This document shows positions 17,162 through 25,053 of a stretch of 32,790 nucleotides of DNA, piece by piece. The position numbers and the translations under genes were made by a program. The notes beneath the pieces are model-generated. The model was not told where the DNA came from and ran no database searches. It saw nothing but the letters and a program-made list of their open reading frames with translations. Each line of letters begins with the position of its first letter. The stretch's first letter is position 1. The stretch comes from Candidatus Buchananbacteria bacterium RIFCSPHIGHO2_02_FULL_56_16 (GTDB lineage: Bacteria; Patescibacteriota; Patescibacteriia; Buchananbacterales; UBA6539), in contig MHIL01000008.1 of NCBI GenBank assembly GCA_001817495.1, positions 1 through 32,790 on the forward strand, in the 5' to 3' direction.

Positions 17162-18350
17162 GATCAAACAAGCCGTTATTTTAGCCGGCGGGTTGGGCAC
17201 CCGGCTCCGGCCATTCACCGACCACGCCCCCAAGCCGATGGTGCCGGTCCAGGGCCGGCCGTTCCTCGAGTACCTGCTGGATCAGCTCAAGGAGCAGGGC
17301 ATCGCTGACCTGGTGCTCTTACTCGGCTACCTACCGAAAAAAATAACGGCCCACTTTGGAGACGGTTCAAAATTTGGCCTCACCATCCGCTACTCGATTT
17401 CCGACATTTCAGACGATACCGGCACCAGAATTAAAAAAGCGCTCAACCTGATTGACGATACTTTCATGCTGCTCTACGCCGATAACTACTGGCCGCTGAA
17501 CCTGAAGAAGATGACGGAGTTTTTCCAAGCCCAACAAACCAACGCTTCAGTCACGGTCTACACCAATAAATCCGGCATTACCAAAAATAATATCCGCGTT
17601 GACGACCGGGGGTACGTCGTCGAGTACGACAAGAGCCGAACGGCAAAAAACTTGAACGGCGTCGAAATCGGCTACTGCCTGCTGCGTAAGCAGGCGCTCG
17701 ATGACCTGCCCGAGCATAATTTTTCGTTCGAGGCCGATGTCCTCCCCCGCTTGGTCGCCGCTAAGCAGTTGAGCGGTTACTGCACCGACCACCGCTACTA
17801 CAGCATCAGCACGCCGGAAAAGGTCAGCGTTACTGAGAGCTTCTTCGCACCGAAAAAAATTATCTTCCTCGACCGCGACGGCGTGATTAATAAGAAAGCG
17901 CCGAAAGCCGACTACGTCAAACGCTGGGCTGAATTTGAGTTCTTGCCCGGCGCGATCGAAGCGCTCCAGCAGCTGCAGCAGCACGGCTATGAGCTAATCA
18001 TCATCAGCAATCAAGCCGGCGTCGCCCGCAAGATGATGACCGAAGAGGATTTGGAAACTATCCATCACCACATGAAGCAAACGCTGGCTGAACAGGGGGT
18101 AACCGTCAGAGCAATCTACCACTGCCCCCATGGCTGGAATGACAGCTGTGGCTGCCGGAAACCAAAACCGGGAATGTTTTTCCAAGCGGCGCACGATCAC
18201 GCCATTGATCTGACCAAAACTATTTTTATCGGCGATGACGAACGGGATCAGGCGGCAGGTGACGCCGCTGGCTGCCAGACGCTCTTGGTGACTTCAGACC
18301 GCGACCTGCTGTCCATTGTCAGAAATATCGTTACTAACCAACCCCTATGA
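17154..18350 (+). CDS. Fusion: heptose 1-phosphate guanylyltransferase-like nucleotidyltransferase (HddC) + HAD-IIIA heptose bisphosphatase (GmhB)
   Basis: N-terminus AVILAGGLGTRLRPFTDHAPKPMVPVQGRPFLEYLLDQL; C-terminus IIFLDRDGVINKK, ISNQAGVAR, CPHGWNDSCGCRKPKPGMF, IGDDERDQAAGDAAG. Confidence 0.88.
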   Translation: MDRIKQAVILAGGLGTRLRPFTDHAPKPMVPVQGRPFLEYLLDQLKEQGIADLVLLLGYLPKKITAHFGDGSKFGLTIRYSISDISDDTGTRIKKALNLIDDTFMLLYADNYWPLNLKKMTEFFQAQQTNASVTVYTNKSGITKNNIRVDDRGYVVEYDKSRTAKNLNGVEIGYCLLRKQALDDLPEHNFSFEADVLPRLVAAKQLSGYCTDHRYYSISTPEKVSVTESFFAPKKIIFLDRDGVINKKAPKADYVKRWAEFEFLPGAIEALQQLQQHGYELIIISNQAGVARKMMTEEDLETIHHHMKQTLAEQGVTVRAIYHCPHGWNDSCGCRKPKPGMFFQAAHDHAIDLTKTIFIGDDERDQAAGDAAGCQTLLVTSDRDLLSIVRNIVTNQPL

Positions 18351-19231
18351 ATATTTTTATCACCGGCGGCACCGGATTCATCGGCACCCCGCTCGTCGAG
18401 CGACTTGCCAAAGACCGCACTAATAAGCTCCTGGTACTCTCGCGCCGATCACAGCCGCGGCAGCCGCGGGTGACCTACCTCCGAGGCGACCTCGACGACA
18501 TCGGGCGCTGGAAAGGGCAGCTTATGCGCTTCAAACCCACGGTGGCTGTCCACCTGGCCTGGGAAGGCATACCCGACTACAGCGCGCCGACCAGCATCAA
18601 GAATCTCACCGCGAGCCTCAGGCTGTTGGACGTGCTGGCAGGCGCGGGCTGCAAGAAAGTCATCTGCGCGGGCAGCAGCTGGGAGAAGGGCTTTCAGGCG
18701 CCGCGAGCTGAGCAACGGCCGCCCGAACGCACGCTCGCATTTGTCGCCGCTAAGCAGGCGCTGCACGAGCTCGGGTTAGCGATGGCAAGAGAGCGAAACG
18801 TTAGTTTCAGCTGGGCGCGGCTCATGTTTGTTTATGGTCCTGGTCAAAAAACCAGCTCGCTCATCCCCTACCTCATCGCCTGCGCTCAAAAAAACCAAAG
18901 GCCGGAGCTTAAAAATCCAGGCGCAAAAAATGACTTCATCTACGTCGCGGACGTCGCCGAGGCCCTGGCCGCAATTATTAAAAAGGGTCAACCTGACACT
19001 ACCTACGAAATTGGATCCGGAGCTCTAACCACGGTGCGCGACGTCGTCCGGCTGGTATTTAAAACCTACGGCGTACCGCTGCCGGCGGCGGCGTTGAAAC
19101 GTCAGCCACCCAGCGCAAGCTTTTCGGGCGTACGCGCCGACCCCGCCGTCATCCGCGGCCTCGGCTGGCGGCCAAAAACGTCGCTTCAAGCCGGTATTAA
19201 AAAAATGGTTGATTCGTATGCAAGCAACTAG
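18347..19231 (+). CDS. NAD-dependent epimerase/dehydratase (SDR)
   Basis: MNIFITGGTGFIGTPLVERL, AVHLAWEGIPDY, FVYGPGQKTSSLIPYLI; ATGA overlap with the upstream gene. Confidence 0.85.
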   Translation: MNIFITGGTGFIGTPLVERLAKDRTNKLLVLSRRSQPRQPRVTYLRGDLDDIGRWKGQLMRFKPTVAVHLAWEGIPDYSAPTSIKNLTASLRLLDVLAGAGCKKVICAGSSWEKGFQAPRAEQRPPERTLAFVAAKQALHELGLAMARERNVSFSWARLMFVYGPGQKTSSLIPYLIACAQKNQRPELKNPGAKNDFIYVADVAEALAAIIKKGQPDTTYEIGSGALTTVRDVVRLVFKTYGVPLPAAALKRQPPSASFSGVRADPAVIRGLGWRPKTSLQAGIKKMVDSYASN

Positions 19232-20018
19232 CCCAAACCAAAAAATCGCCTGCCCGGTCTGCGGTGCGAATCAACTCACGCCCATCCTCAAGAAAAAAGC
19301 GATGCCGCTCTACAACTTGGAGCTGCACCGCAGCCGGGCGGACGCGCTGGCCGCTGCGCGGGGCGACTTGGATTACTACCAGTGCAGCGGCTGCACCTTC
19401 GTCTTCAACGCAGCGTTTAACCCCTCGCTCATGAATTACAAGGTGGCGTACAACAACGATCGAGCATTGTCTCAAATCTATAGAGCGTACATGGACACCG
19501 TCTGCGAGCGCATCAACAATATGTTTGACATCACTGGAAAAACGATTGTTGAGGTTGGCTGCGGCAGCGGCGAATTTCTCAAACAGCTCCACCAAAAGTA
19601 CTCGTTCCGCGGCTACGGCTACGACCCGAATCTTTCCGCCGCTAATAATCACCATGAAACCTTAACCTTTATCAACGACTACTACCGCGCTGACCTTGCC
19701 AAACCAGATCTCCTGATCCTGCGCCACACCCTCGAGCACCTTGGCGACCCGCATGTGTTTCTCGACGAGATTACCGGTACCCAGGCGCCTCGCCTCGCTC
19801 TCGCGCCGGCGAAGCGGGTCGACCTCTACATTGAGGTACCAGCCTGGGAATGGATCGTCGAACGCAACCAAATATTTGCGTTTTCCTTTGAACACTGCAG
19901 CTACTACACCAAGCCGGCGCTCGAAAAGACCCTGACGAAACATGGGTTTCAAACCAGGAAGCTATCGTTTGGTTTTAAAGGTGAGCACCTCGAGTACTAT
20001 GGAACTAGAAAAAATTAA
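19218..20018 (+). CDS. Zinc-binding class I SAM methyltransferase, N-terminal part of a split C-methyltransferase
   Basis: CPVCGANQLTPIL...YYQCSGCTFVFN, TIVEVGCGSGEFLKQL, LRHTLEHLGDP; lacks the C-terminal domain, which lies in the next ORF. Confidence 0.75.
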   Translation: MQATSPNQKIACPVCGANQLTPILKKKAMPLYNLELHRSRADALAAARGDLDYYQCSGCTFVFNAAFNPSLMNYKVAYNNDRALSQIYRAYMDTVCERINNMFDITGKTIVEVGCGSGEFLKQLHQKYSFRGYGYDPNLSAANNHHETLTFINDYYRADLAKPDLLILRHTLEHLGDPHVFLDEITGTQAPRLALAPAKRVDLYIEVPAWEWIVERNQIFAFSFEHCSYYTKPALEKTLTKHGFQTRKLSFGFKGEHLEYYGTRKN

Positions 20019-20376
20019 AAATCAGATACAAGACTTACTGCCTGGGGCAGTGCTCTGGGGAGCCGGCGGCAAGGGCACGAACCTGCTCAACCTGCTCGAC
20101 ATCACCGATCAAAAATTGACGTACGTCGTTGATTCCAACCCCGCGCGGCATGGCACCTTTATTCCCGGCACCGGCCAGGAAGTCGTCAGTCCGGAGATCA
20201 TCGTTACCGTAAAACCGATACGAGTGCTCATCACCAATGAGAGCTACCAACAAGAGATCGCCTCGCAGCTGAAAGAACTTGGATGTGGCCAGCTCGAGAT
20301 TGTCGCCCTTGACGCGCTCTTTCGTCACCTTCAAGACGCCGACTGTCGGATCCCAACACTGAACCACCATGACTAA
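19999..20376 (+). CDS. C-terminal domain of C-methyltransferase (Methyltransf_14-like) as a separate ORF
   Basis: VLWGAGGKGTNLLNLL...VVDSNPARHGTFIPGTGQEVVSPE resembles the C-terminal domain of the 12635-13885 protein; overlaps the upstream ORF in another frame. Confidence 0.65.
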   Translation: MELEKIKNQIQDLLPGAVLWGAGGKGTNLLNLLDITDQKLTYVVDSNPARHGTFIPGTGQEVVSPEIIVTVKPIRVLITNESYQQEIASQLKELGCGQLEIVALDALFRHLQDADCRIPTLNHHD

Positions 20377-21469
20377 TATGACCACAAAGAAGAAAGTGCT
20401 TATCACCGGCGCCCAGGGCTACATCGGCAGCGTCCTGGTCCCCTACCTGCGCGACCACGGTTTTGATTGCGTCGGCTATGATACCGGCTTCTTTGCCGAT
20501 TGTTTGCTCTACGCCGCCGATGACAGCCCGGTGATCCGTAAAGACATGCGCGACTTTTCACCGGCTGACTTGAACGGCATTGAGGCAGTGGTCCACCTGG
20601 CGGCCATTTCAAACGACCCGCTCAAAAACTTCGACCCCGGCTCGGTCTACGGTCCGGTCCGGCAGTACTCGCGGACGCTGGCCGAACGGTGCAAGGCGGC
20701 CGGAGTCCGGCTCATCTTCGCCTCGAGCTGCTCGGTCTACGGCCAGGGCCAGAGCGAGATGCTCGACGAGAGCTCACCAACCGACCCGCGGATCCCCTAC
20801 TCGCTGAACAAGCTCCAGATTGAGGCAGACCTGAAAGAAATCAGCGACCAAACCTGGGCGCCGATCATCCTGCGGTTCGCCACCCTGTTCGGCCCGTCGC
20901 CGCGGATGCGCTTCGACATCGTAGTCAACATGCTCACCGCTATGGCGTTTACCACCAAAAAAATTATCCTGAACTCCGACGGGCTCGCCTGGCGGCCGGT
21001 CGTCCACATCCAGGACGTTTGCCAGGCGATCCGCCACGCTATTGATTTCGAAGGTGCCTTAGCCAGGCCGCTGGTCTTAAATGTCGGCAAAACATCGGAG
21101 AACTACACGGTTCGCCAGCTCGCCGAGCTGATTCAGTCAGCGGTTCCCGGCAGCGCCATCGAGTACCTTGCTGAACAAAAAACGCCCCTTGCCGGCGCCG
21201 AGCTGATTGCCGACCGCAAAATCCAGAACGCCACCGACAGCCGGACCTACCGCGTCTCGTTTGAAAGGATTAAAGAGGTGTTTAGCGGGTTCGAGTGTGA
21301 GTGGCCGGTGCGCCGGGGCGTGACGCAGCTCCTTGAGGTCTTCACCCGCCTGCCGCTTACCGCGCAACAGTTTCACGACATTAACTTCTACCGTCTCCAA
21401 AAAATCGAGTCGCTCCAGTCAGGCGGCCGGCTGACCGGCGAGCTGCGCTGGGCCGGAGGCAAAGTATGA
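20369..21469 (+). CDS. NAD-dependent epimerase/dehydratase (SDR), paralogue of 16115-17161
   Basis: VLITGAQGYIGSVLVPYL, VVHLAAISNDP, SSCSVYG, YSLNK, WRPVVHIQDVCQA, DSRTYRVSFERI. Confidence 0.87.
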   Translation: MTNMTTKKKVLITGAQGYIGSVLVPYLRDHGFDCVGYDTGFFADCLLYAADDSPVIRKDMRDFSPADLNGIEAVVHLAAISNDPLKNFDPGSVYGPVRQYSRTLAERCKAAGVRLIFASSCSVYGQGQSEMLDESSPTDPRIPYSLNKLQIEADLKEISDQTWAPIILRFATLFGPSPRMRFDIVVNMLTAMAFTTKKIILNSDGLAWRPVVHIQDVCQAIRHAIDFEGALARPLVLNVGKTSENYTVRQLAELIQSAVPGSAIEYLAEQKTPLAGAELIADRKIQNATDSRTYRVSFERIKEVFSGFECEWPVRRGVTQLLEVFTRLPLTAQQFHDINFYRLQKIESLQSGGRLTGELRWAGGKV

Positions 21470-22248
21470 ATGTTTTCTTAATGGCTGACTACCGCGTCGG
21501 CTGGCAGGTGGCCACATACCTCAAAGCACAGCAGGAAAACGTCGTCGGCCTGGCGATCCACCCGCCGGAATTCGAGCACGAGCTCAACCGCGGCTACACC
21601 AAAAAAATTATTGACACCTTCCGGCTGCCCGCGCATCAAATCTTTGCGGCTAAAACGATTCACCAGCCGGAAAACCTTGAGCGGATTAAGGCGCTTAAAC
21701 CCGACGTGATCCTGACGGTTTTATGGGGGTTTTTGCTCAAGCCGGAGTTCATCGCCATCCCGCCCAAAAGCTGCATCAACTTTCACGCCGCCTACCTGCC
21801 CTACAACCGAGGCCACAATCCCAACGTCTGGTCAATCATTGACGCGACGCCGGCCGGCGTAACGCTCCACTACATTAACCCAGGCATTGACAGCGGCGAC
21901 ATTATTGCCCAACGCATCGTGCCGATCGAGTCAACCGATACGGGCGCCACGCTCTACGCCAAGCTGATGGAGTCGTTCATGCCGCTCTTTAAAGAAACCT
22001 GGCCCCACATAAAAAATGGTACCGCTCCTCGTCGTAAGCAAGATGATGCCGTTGCCACCATTCACTATGGCAAGAATCTGGCGTCGCTCGATCAGATTGA
22101 TTTGGAAAAGAAGTACTCGGCTCGCGAGCTGATTAACCAGCTGCGCGCCCGCACCTTTCCGCCGTTTCCGGGCGCCTACTTCATTGAAAACGGCAAAAAA
22201 GTTTACGTCCGCGTCCAGCTTGAATACGCGTCCGATACTGAATCATGA
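21466..22248 (+). CDS. Formyltransferase (Fmt/sugar N-formyltransferase family)
   Basis: INFHAAYLPYNRGHNPNVWSI and LHYINPGIDSGDIIAQR retain the N/H/D catalytic residues. Confidence 0.85.
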   Translation: MNVFLMADYRVGWQVATYLKAQQENVVGLAIHPPEFEHELNRGYTKKIIDTFRLPAHQIFAAKTIHQPENLERIKALKPDVILTVLWGFLLKPEFIAIPPKSCINFHAAYLPYNRGHNPNVWSIIDATPAGVTLHYINPGIDSGDIIAQRIVPIESTDTGATLYAKLMESFMPLFKETWPHIKNGTAPRRKQDDAVATIHYGKNLASLDQIDLEKKYSARELINQLRARTFPPFPGAYFIENGKKVYVRVQLEYASDTES

Positions 22249-22251
22249 ATT

Positions 22252-22806
22252 ATGAAGAAGATAGTTACCAAAAATTTATACCTTAGGCAGCTGACGGTGG
22301 ACGACGTGAGCCAAAACTACCTTAGTGGGTTGCAGGACCCGGAAGTTACCCAATTCACCGAAGCACGGCACACCAAATGGGATAAAGAAAAAATGATACG
22401 CTACATCGAGGAATCGAACGTCGAGGGGGTCTCCCAATTAGTCGGCATCTTTCTGCGAAAAATTGACAAGCACATTGGAAACGTCAGGCTGTCGAGTATC
22501 AACCCCCTTCATAAAAGATTAGAGTTTGGTATTACGCTGTTTGATAAATCAGAATGGGGTAAAGGGTTTGGCACCGAAGCCATCGAGGGAATTTGTACCT
22601 ACGTCTTTGAGGTAATGGGATTTTATAAAATTTGTGCTGACTATTACTCAATCAATAAAGCCTCGGCCAAAATATTTCAAAAATTGGGATTTTCCATTGA
22701 GGGCGTCTTTAAGGATCATTTTAAAATCAATGATCACTACGTAGATTCAGTGAGAATCGCAAAATTTAATCACACGGATAGTAAACCAACCAAAAATAGC
22801 GTATGA
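22252..22806 (+). CDS. GNAT N-acetyltransferase (RimJ/RimL-type)
   Basis: NLYLRQLTVDDVSQNYLSGL, KSEWGKGFGTEAIEGIC, NKASAKIFQKLGFSIEGVFKDHF. Confidence 0.85.
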   Translation: MKKIVTKNLYLRQLTVDDVSQNYLSGLQDPEVTQFTEARHTKWDKEKMIRYIEESNVEGVSQLVGIFLRKIDKHIGNVRLSSINPLHKRLEFGITLFDKSEWGKGFGTEAIEGICTYVFEVMGFYKICADYYSINKASAKIFQKLGFSIEGVFKDHFKINDHYVDSVRIAKFNHTDSKPTKNSV

Positions 22807-23987
22807 AAATAAAACCCATTAAAACGATCCCGTCAGCCGGCCCAGACATAACCGAAGCGGAGATCAAGCTGGTCAACCAGGCGATTCGCTCCGGCTGGTA
22901 CGAGCGCCGCAACCTGCACCTCGATTTACTCACCGCTGCAATCCAGCGCCACACTGACAAGCGCTACTGCCTGCCGACCTCGAGCGGTACCGCCGCCATC
23001 CACCTGGCGCTCCTCGGGCTCAACATCGGGCCCGGCGACGAGGTCATCGTGCCGGATATCACCTGGACCGCCTCGGCCGCGCCGATCCACTACGTCGGCG
23101 CCACGCCGGTGTTCTGCGACATTGACGAGCGCAGCTGGTGCCTGTCGCCGGCCTCGTTTGAAGAGCGGATTACCAAAAAAACCAAAGCGGTGATCGTGGT
23201 CAACCTCTACGGCAACATGGTCGACATCGAACCGATCCGTTCAATCGCCCGCCGCCGCGGCATCGCGATTATCGAGGACGCGGCCGAAAGCATCGGCGGA
23301 GAGTACCGCGGCCGGCCCGCCGGCACGCTGGGCGACGTCGGGATCTTCAGCTTCAACGCCACCAAGCTGGTCATTGCCGGCCAGGGCGGCATGCTGGTAA
23401 CCGATAATAAAAAAGTCTACGAGCGGGCCAAGAAGCTTGCCCACCACGGCATGCGCAAGTACACCATCGAGGCCACCTTTTGGTCCGAGGAAATCGGCTT
23501 CAACTACCAGTGGACCAACCTCCAGGCGGCCCTGGCCCTGGCTCAGTTCCGCCGGCTCCGGGAACTGCTCGCCAAAAAGAAACGGGCGTTTGGCTGGTAC
23601 CGCGCGGCGCTGGAAGGAATTCCAGGCATCCAGCTTAACGACCAGCCCCGAAACGCCACGAACACCTACTGGATCGTGTCGGCGATTATTGACTCCGCTT
23701 ATGGCTGGAAAAAAGAGCAGCTCATGAAAAAATTCCGATCCTGCCATATTGACCTCCGGCCGTTCTTCTACCCGTTGAGTTCGATGCCGGCCTGGAAGCC
23801 GTACGTGCGGAGTAAAAACATGAGGCAACAAAACCCCGTTGCCTACCGGATCTCGCCCTATGGCATCTGCCTGCCATCGGCGACCGGGATCACCAAAGCC
23901 GAAGTTGACTACGTCTGCGATTGCTTAAAAAAAACCTTACGAGTTAAACCAACCCTATGCCCGGTAGTGAAACTTCAAATGGGGTGA
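22803..23987 (+). CDS. DegT/DnrJ/EryC1/StrS aminotransferase (perosamine synthase-like); last ~10 codons read into a mobile element
   Basis: TSSGTAAIHLALLGLNIGPGDEVIVPDITWTASA, IEDAAESIGGEYRG, GIFSFNATKLVIAGQGGMLVTD. C-terminus CPVVKLQMG is encoded mostly by the left inverted repeat of the element. Confidence 0.9.
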   Translation: MKIKPIKTIPSAGPDITEAEIKLVNQAIRSGWYERRNLHLDLLTAAIQRHTDKRYCLPTSSGTAAIHLALLGLNIGPGDEVIVPDITWTASAAPIHYVGATPVFCDIDERSWCLSPASFEERITKKTKAVIVVNLYGNMVDIEPIRSIARRRGIAIIEDAAESIGGEYRGRPAGTLGDVGIFSFNATKLVIAGQGGMLVTDNKKVYERAKKLAHHGMRKYTIEATFWSEEIGFNYQWTNLQAALALAQFRRLRELLAKKKRAFGWYRAALEGIPGIQLNDQPRNATNTYWIVSAIIDSAYGWKKEQLMKKFRSCHIDLRPFFYPLSSMPAWKPYVRSKNMRQQNPVAYRISPYGICLPSATGITKAEVDYVCDCLKKTLRVKPTLCPVVKLQMG

Positions 23988-24279
23988 ATTTCCACTACGT
24001 TTACGTTATCGAGAGTCAGCGCCATAGAACGGAACGGTACATCGGATACACGACTGACTTGAAAAAGAGAATCACCGATCATAAGCAGGGGTTAAATCAA
24101 TCAACCAAGCCGTTCAGACCCTGGAAGCTAATCTACTACGAGGCATGCTTGAATCAAGAGGACGCTCAACGGAGGGAGCGGTACTTCAAAACAACCCAAG
24201 GTCGACGGTTGTTACAACGACGATTGAAAGAATACCTTTACCATGCTAGATCTAAATAATTTGAAGTTCTACTACCGGG
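23960..24279. mobile_element. ~320-bp GIY-YIG-encoding element with terminal inverted repeats and a 4-bp TATG flanking duplication
   Basis: Left CCCGGTAGTgaAACTTCAAAT (23960-23980) and right ATTTGAAGTTctACTACCGGG (24259-24279) are inverted with 2 mismatches. TATG at 23956-23959 and 24280-24283. Excision restores cTATGA stop/start coupling. Confidence 0.8.
23984..24259 (+). CDS. GIY-YIG nuclease family protein
   Basis: FHYVYVIESQRHRTERYIGYTTDLKKRITDHKQG...WKLIYYEACLNQEDAQRRERYFKTTQGRRLLQRRLKEYL. In-frame GTG at 23984 lies inside the element; the ORF-track ATG at 23957 is in the duplicated flank. Confidence 0.88.
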   Translation: MNFHYVYVIESQRHRTERYIGYTTDLKKRITDHKQGLNQSTKPFRPWKLIYYEACLNQEDAQRRERYFKTTQGRRLLQRRLKEYLYHARSK

Positions 24280-24280
24280 T

Positions 24281-25009
24281 ATGAGTGACTACGATAACCT
24301 GCCGTCGCTGCGCGAGTACGTCAGCGGCGAGCCGAACAAAAATCTTCCGGAACTTAACGAAGCGGCGTTGCGCTGGCTGGTCGCTTCGGCCAAAAATAAA
24401 ATTTCGTATGAAATAGACTGGCTGGGCGTTCCGGTGATTCAGACGCCCCAGGACCTTGTCCTCCTCCAAGAGGTAATTTTTAACCTCAAACCGGACTACA
24501 TCATTGAAACCGGTGTCGCCCACGGCGGGTCACTGATCTTCCACGCCTCAATGATGGAACTCCTGAACCACGGCTCGGTCATCGGCGTTGACGTCGAGAT
24601 TCGGGCGCACAACCGCGCCGTACTCGAACAGCACCCGCTGTTTAAGCGCATCACCCTAATTGAGGGCAACTCGGTTGGGGCGGAAACGCTCGGCCGGGTC
24701 AAACAGCTCGTGCCGGCCGGCGCGAAAACCATCGTCTTTCTTGACTCGAACCACACCAAAGACCACGTGCTCAAAGAGCTCCAGTCATACCAGGAGCTGG
24801 TACCGGTGGGCAGCTACCTGATCGTTTCAGACACCTTTACCGATGAGATGGTAAAACACGGCGCGGCTGACGAGCACTACCGCGACAACGGCCCGATGGC
24901 CGCGGTTACCGAGTTTTTGAAAACCAACGACGCATTTGAGGTTGACGAGCACTACGACCGGTTGTTTGTTTCGTACAGCCCGAAGGGTTTCTTAAAGCGA
25001 GTCAAATAA
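24281..25009 (+). CDS. CmcI-like cephalosporin hydroxylase / O-methyltransferase family
   Basis: TPQDLVLLQEVIFNLKPDYIIETGVAHGGSLIFHASMMEL, GVDVEIR, VFLDSNHTKDHVLKELQSYQELVPVGSYLIVSD. Confidence 0.85.
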   Translation: MSDYDNLPSLREYVSGEPNKNLPELNEAALRWLVASAKNKISYEIDWLGVPVIQTPQDLVLLQEVIFNLKPDYIIETGVAHGGSLIFHASMMELLNHGSVIGVDVEIRAHNRAVLEQHPLFKRITLIEGNSVGAETLGRVKQLVPAGAKTIVFLDSNHTKDHVLKELQSYQELVPVGSYLIVSDTFTDEMVKHGAADEHYRDNGPMAAVTEFLKTNDAFEVDEHYDRLFVSYSPKGFLKRVK

Positions 25010-25053
25010 AAAAATTAGACATTAGAAATTTGTCATTAGTATTATCCAGCGCC

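Noticed and set aside
23957-24259. GIY-YIG gene as an ordinary operon member starting at ATG 23957
   Set aside because: That ATG belongs to the TATG flank outside the inverted repeat; the gene is better explained as element cargo with an internal GTG start.
23956-24283. TATG duplication explained solely by two start codons
   Set aside because: Considered seriously, since ATG is expected at both sites. The exact junction with TIR ends, the extra matching T, and restoration of the ATGA stop/start make a target duplication more likely; comparative data are still needed.
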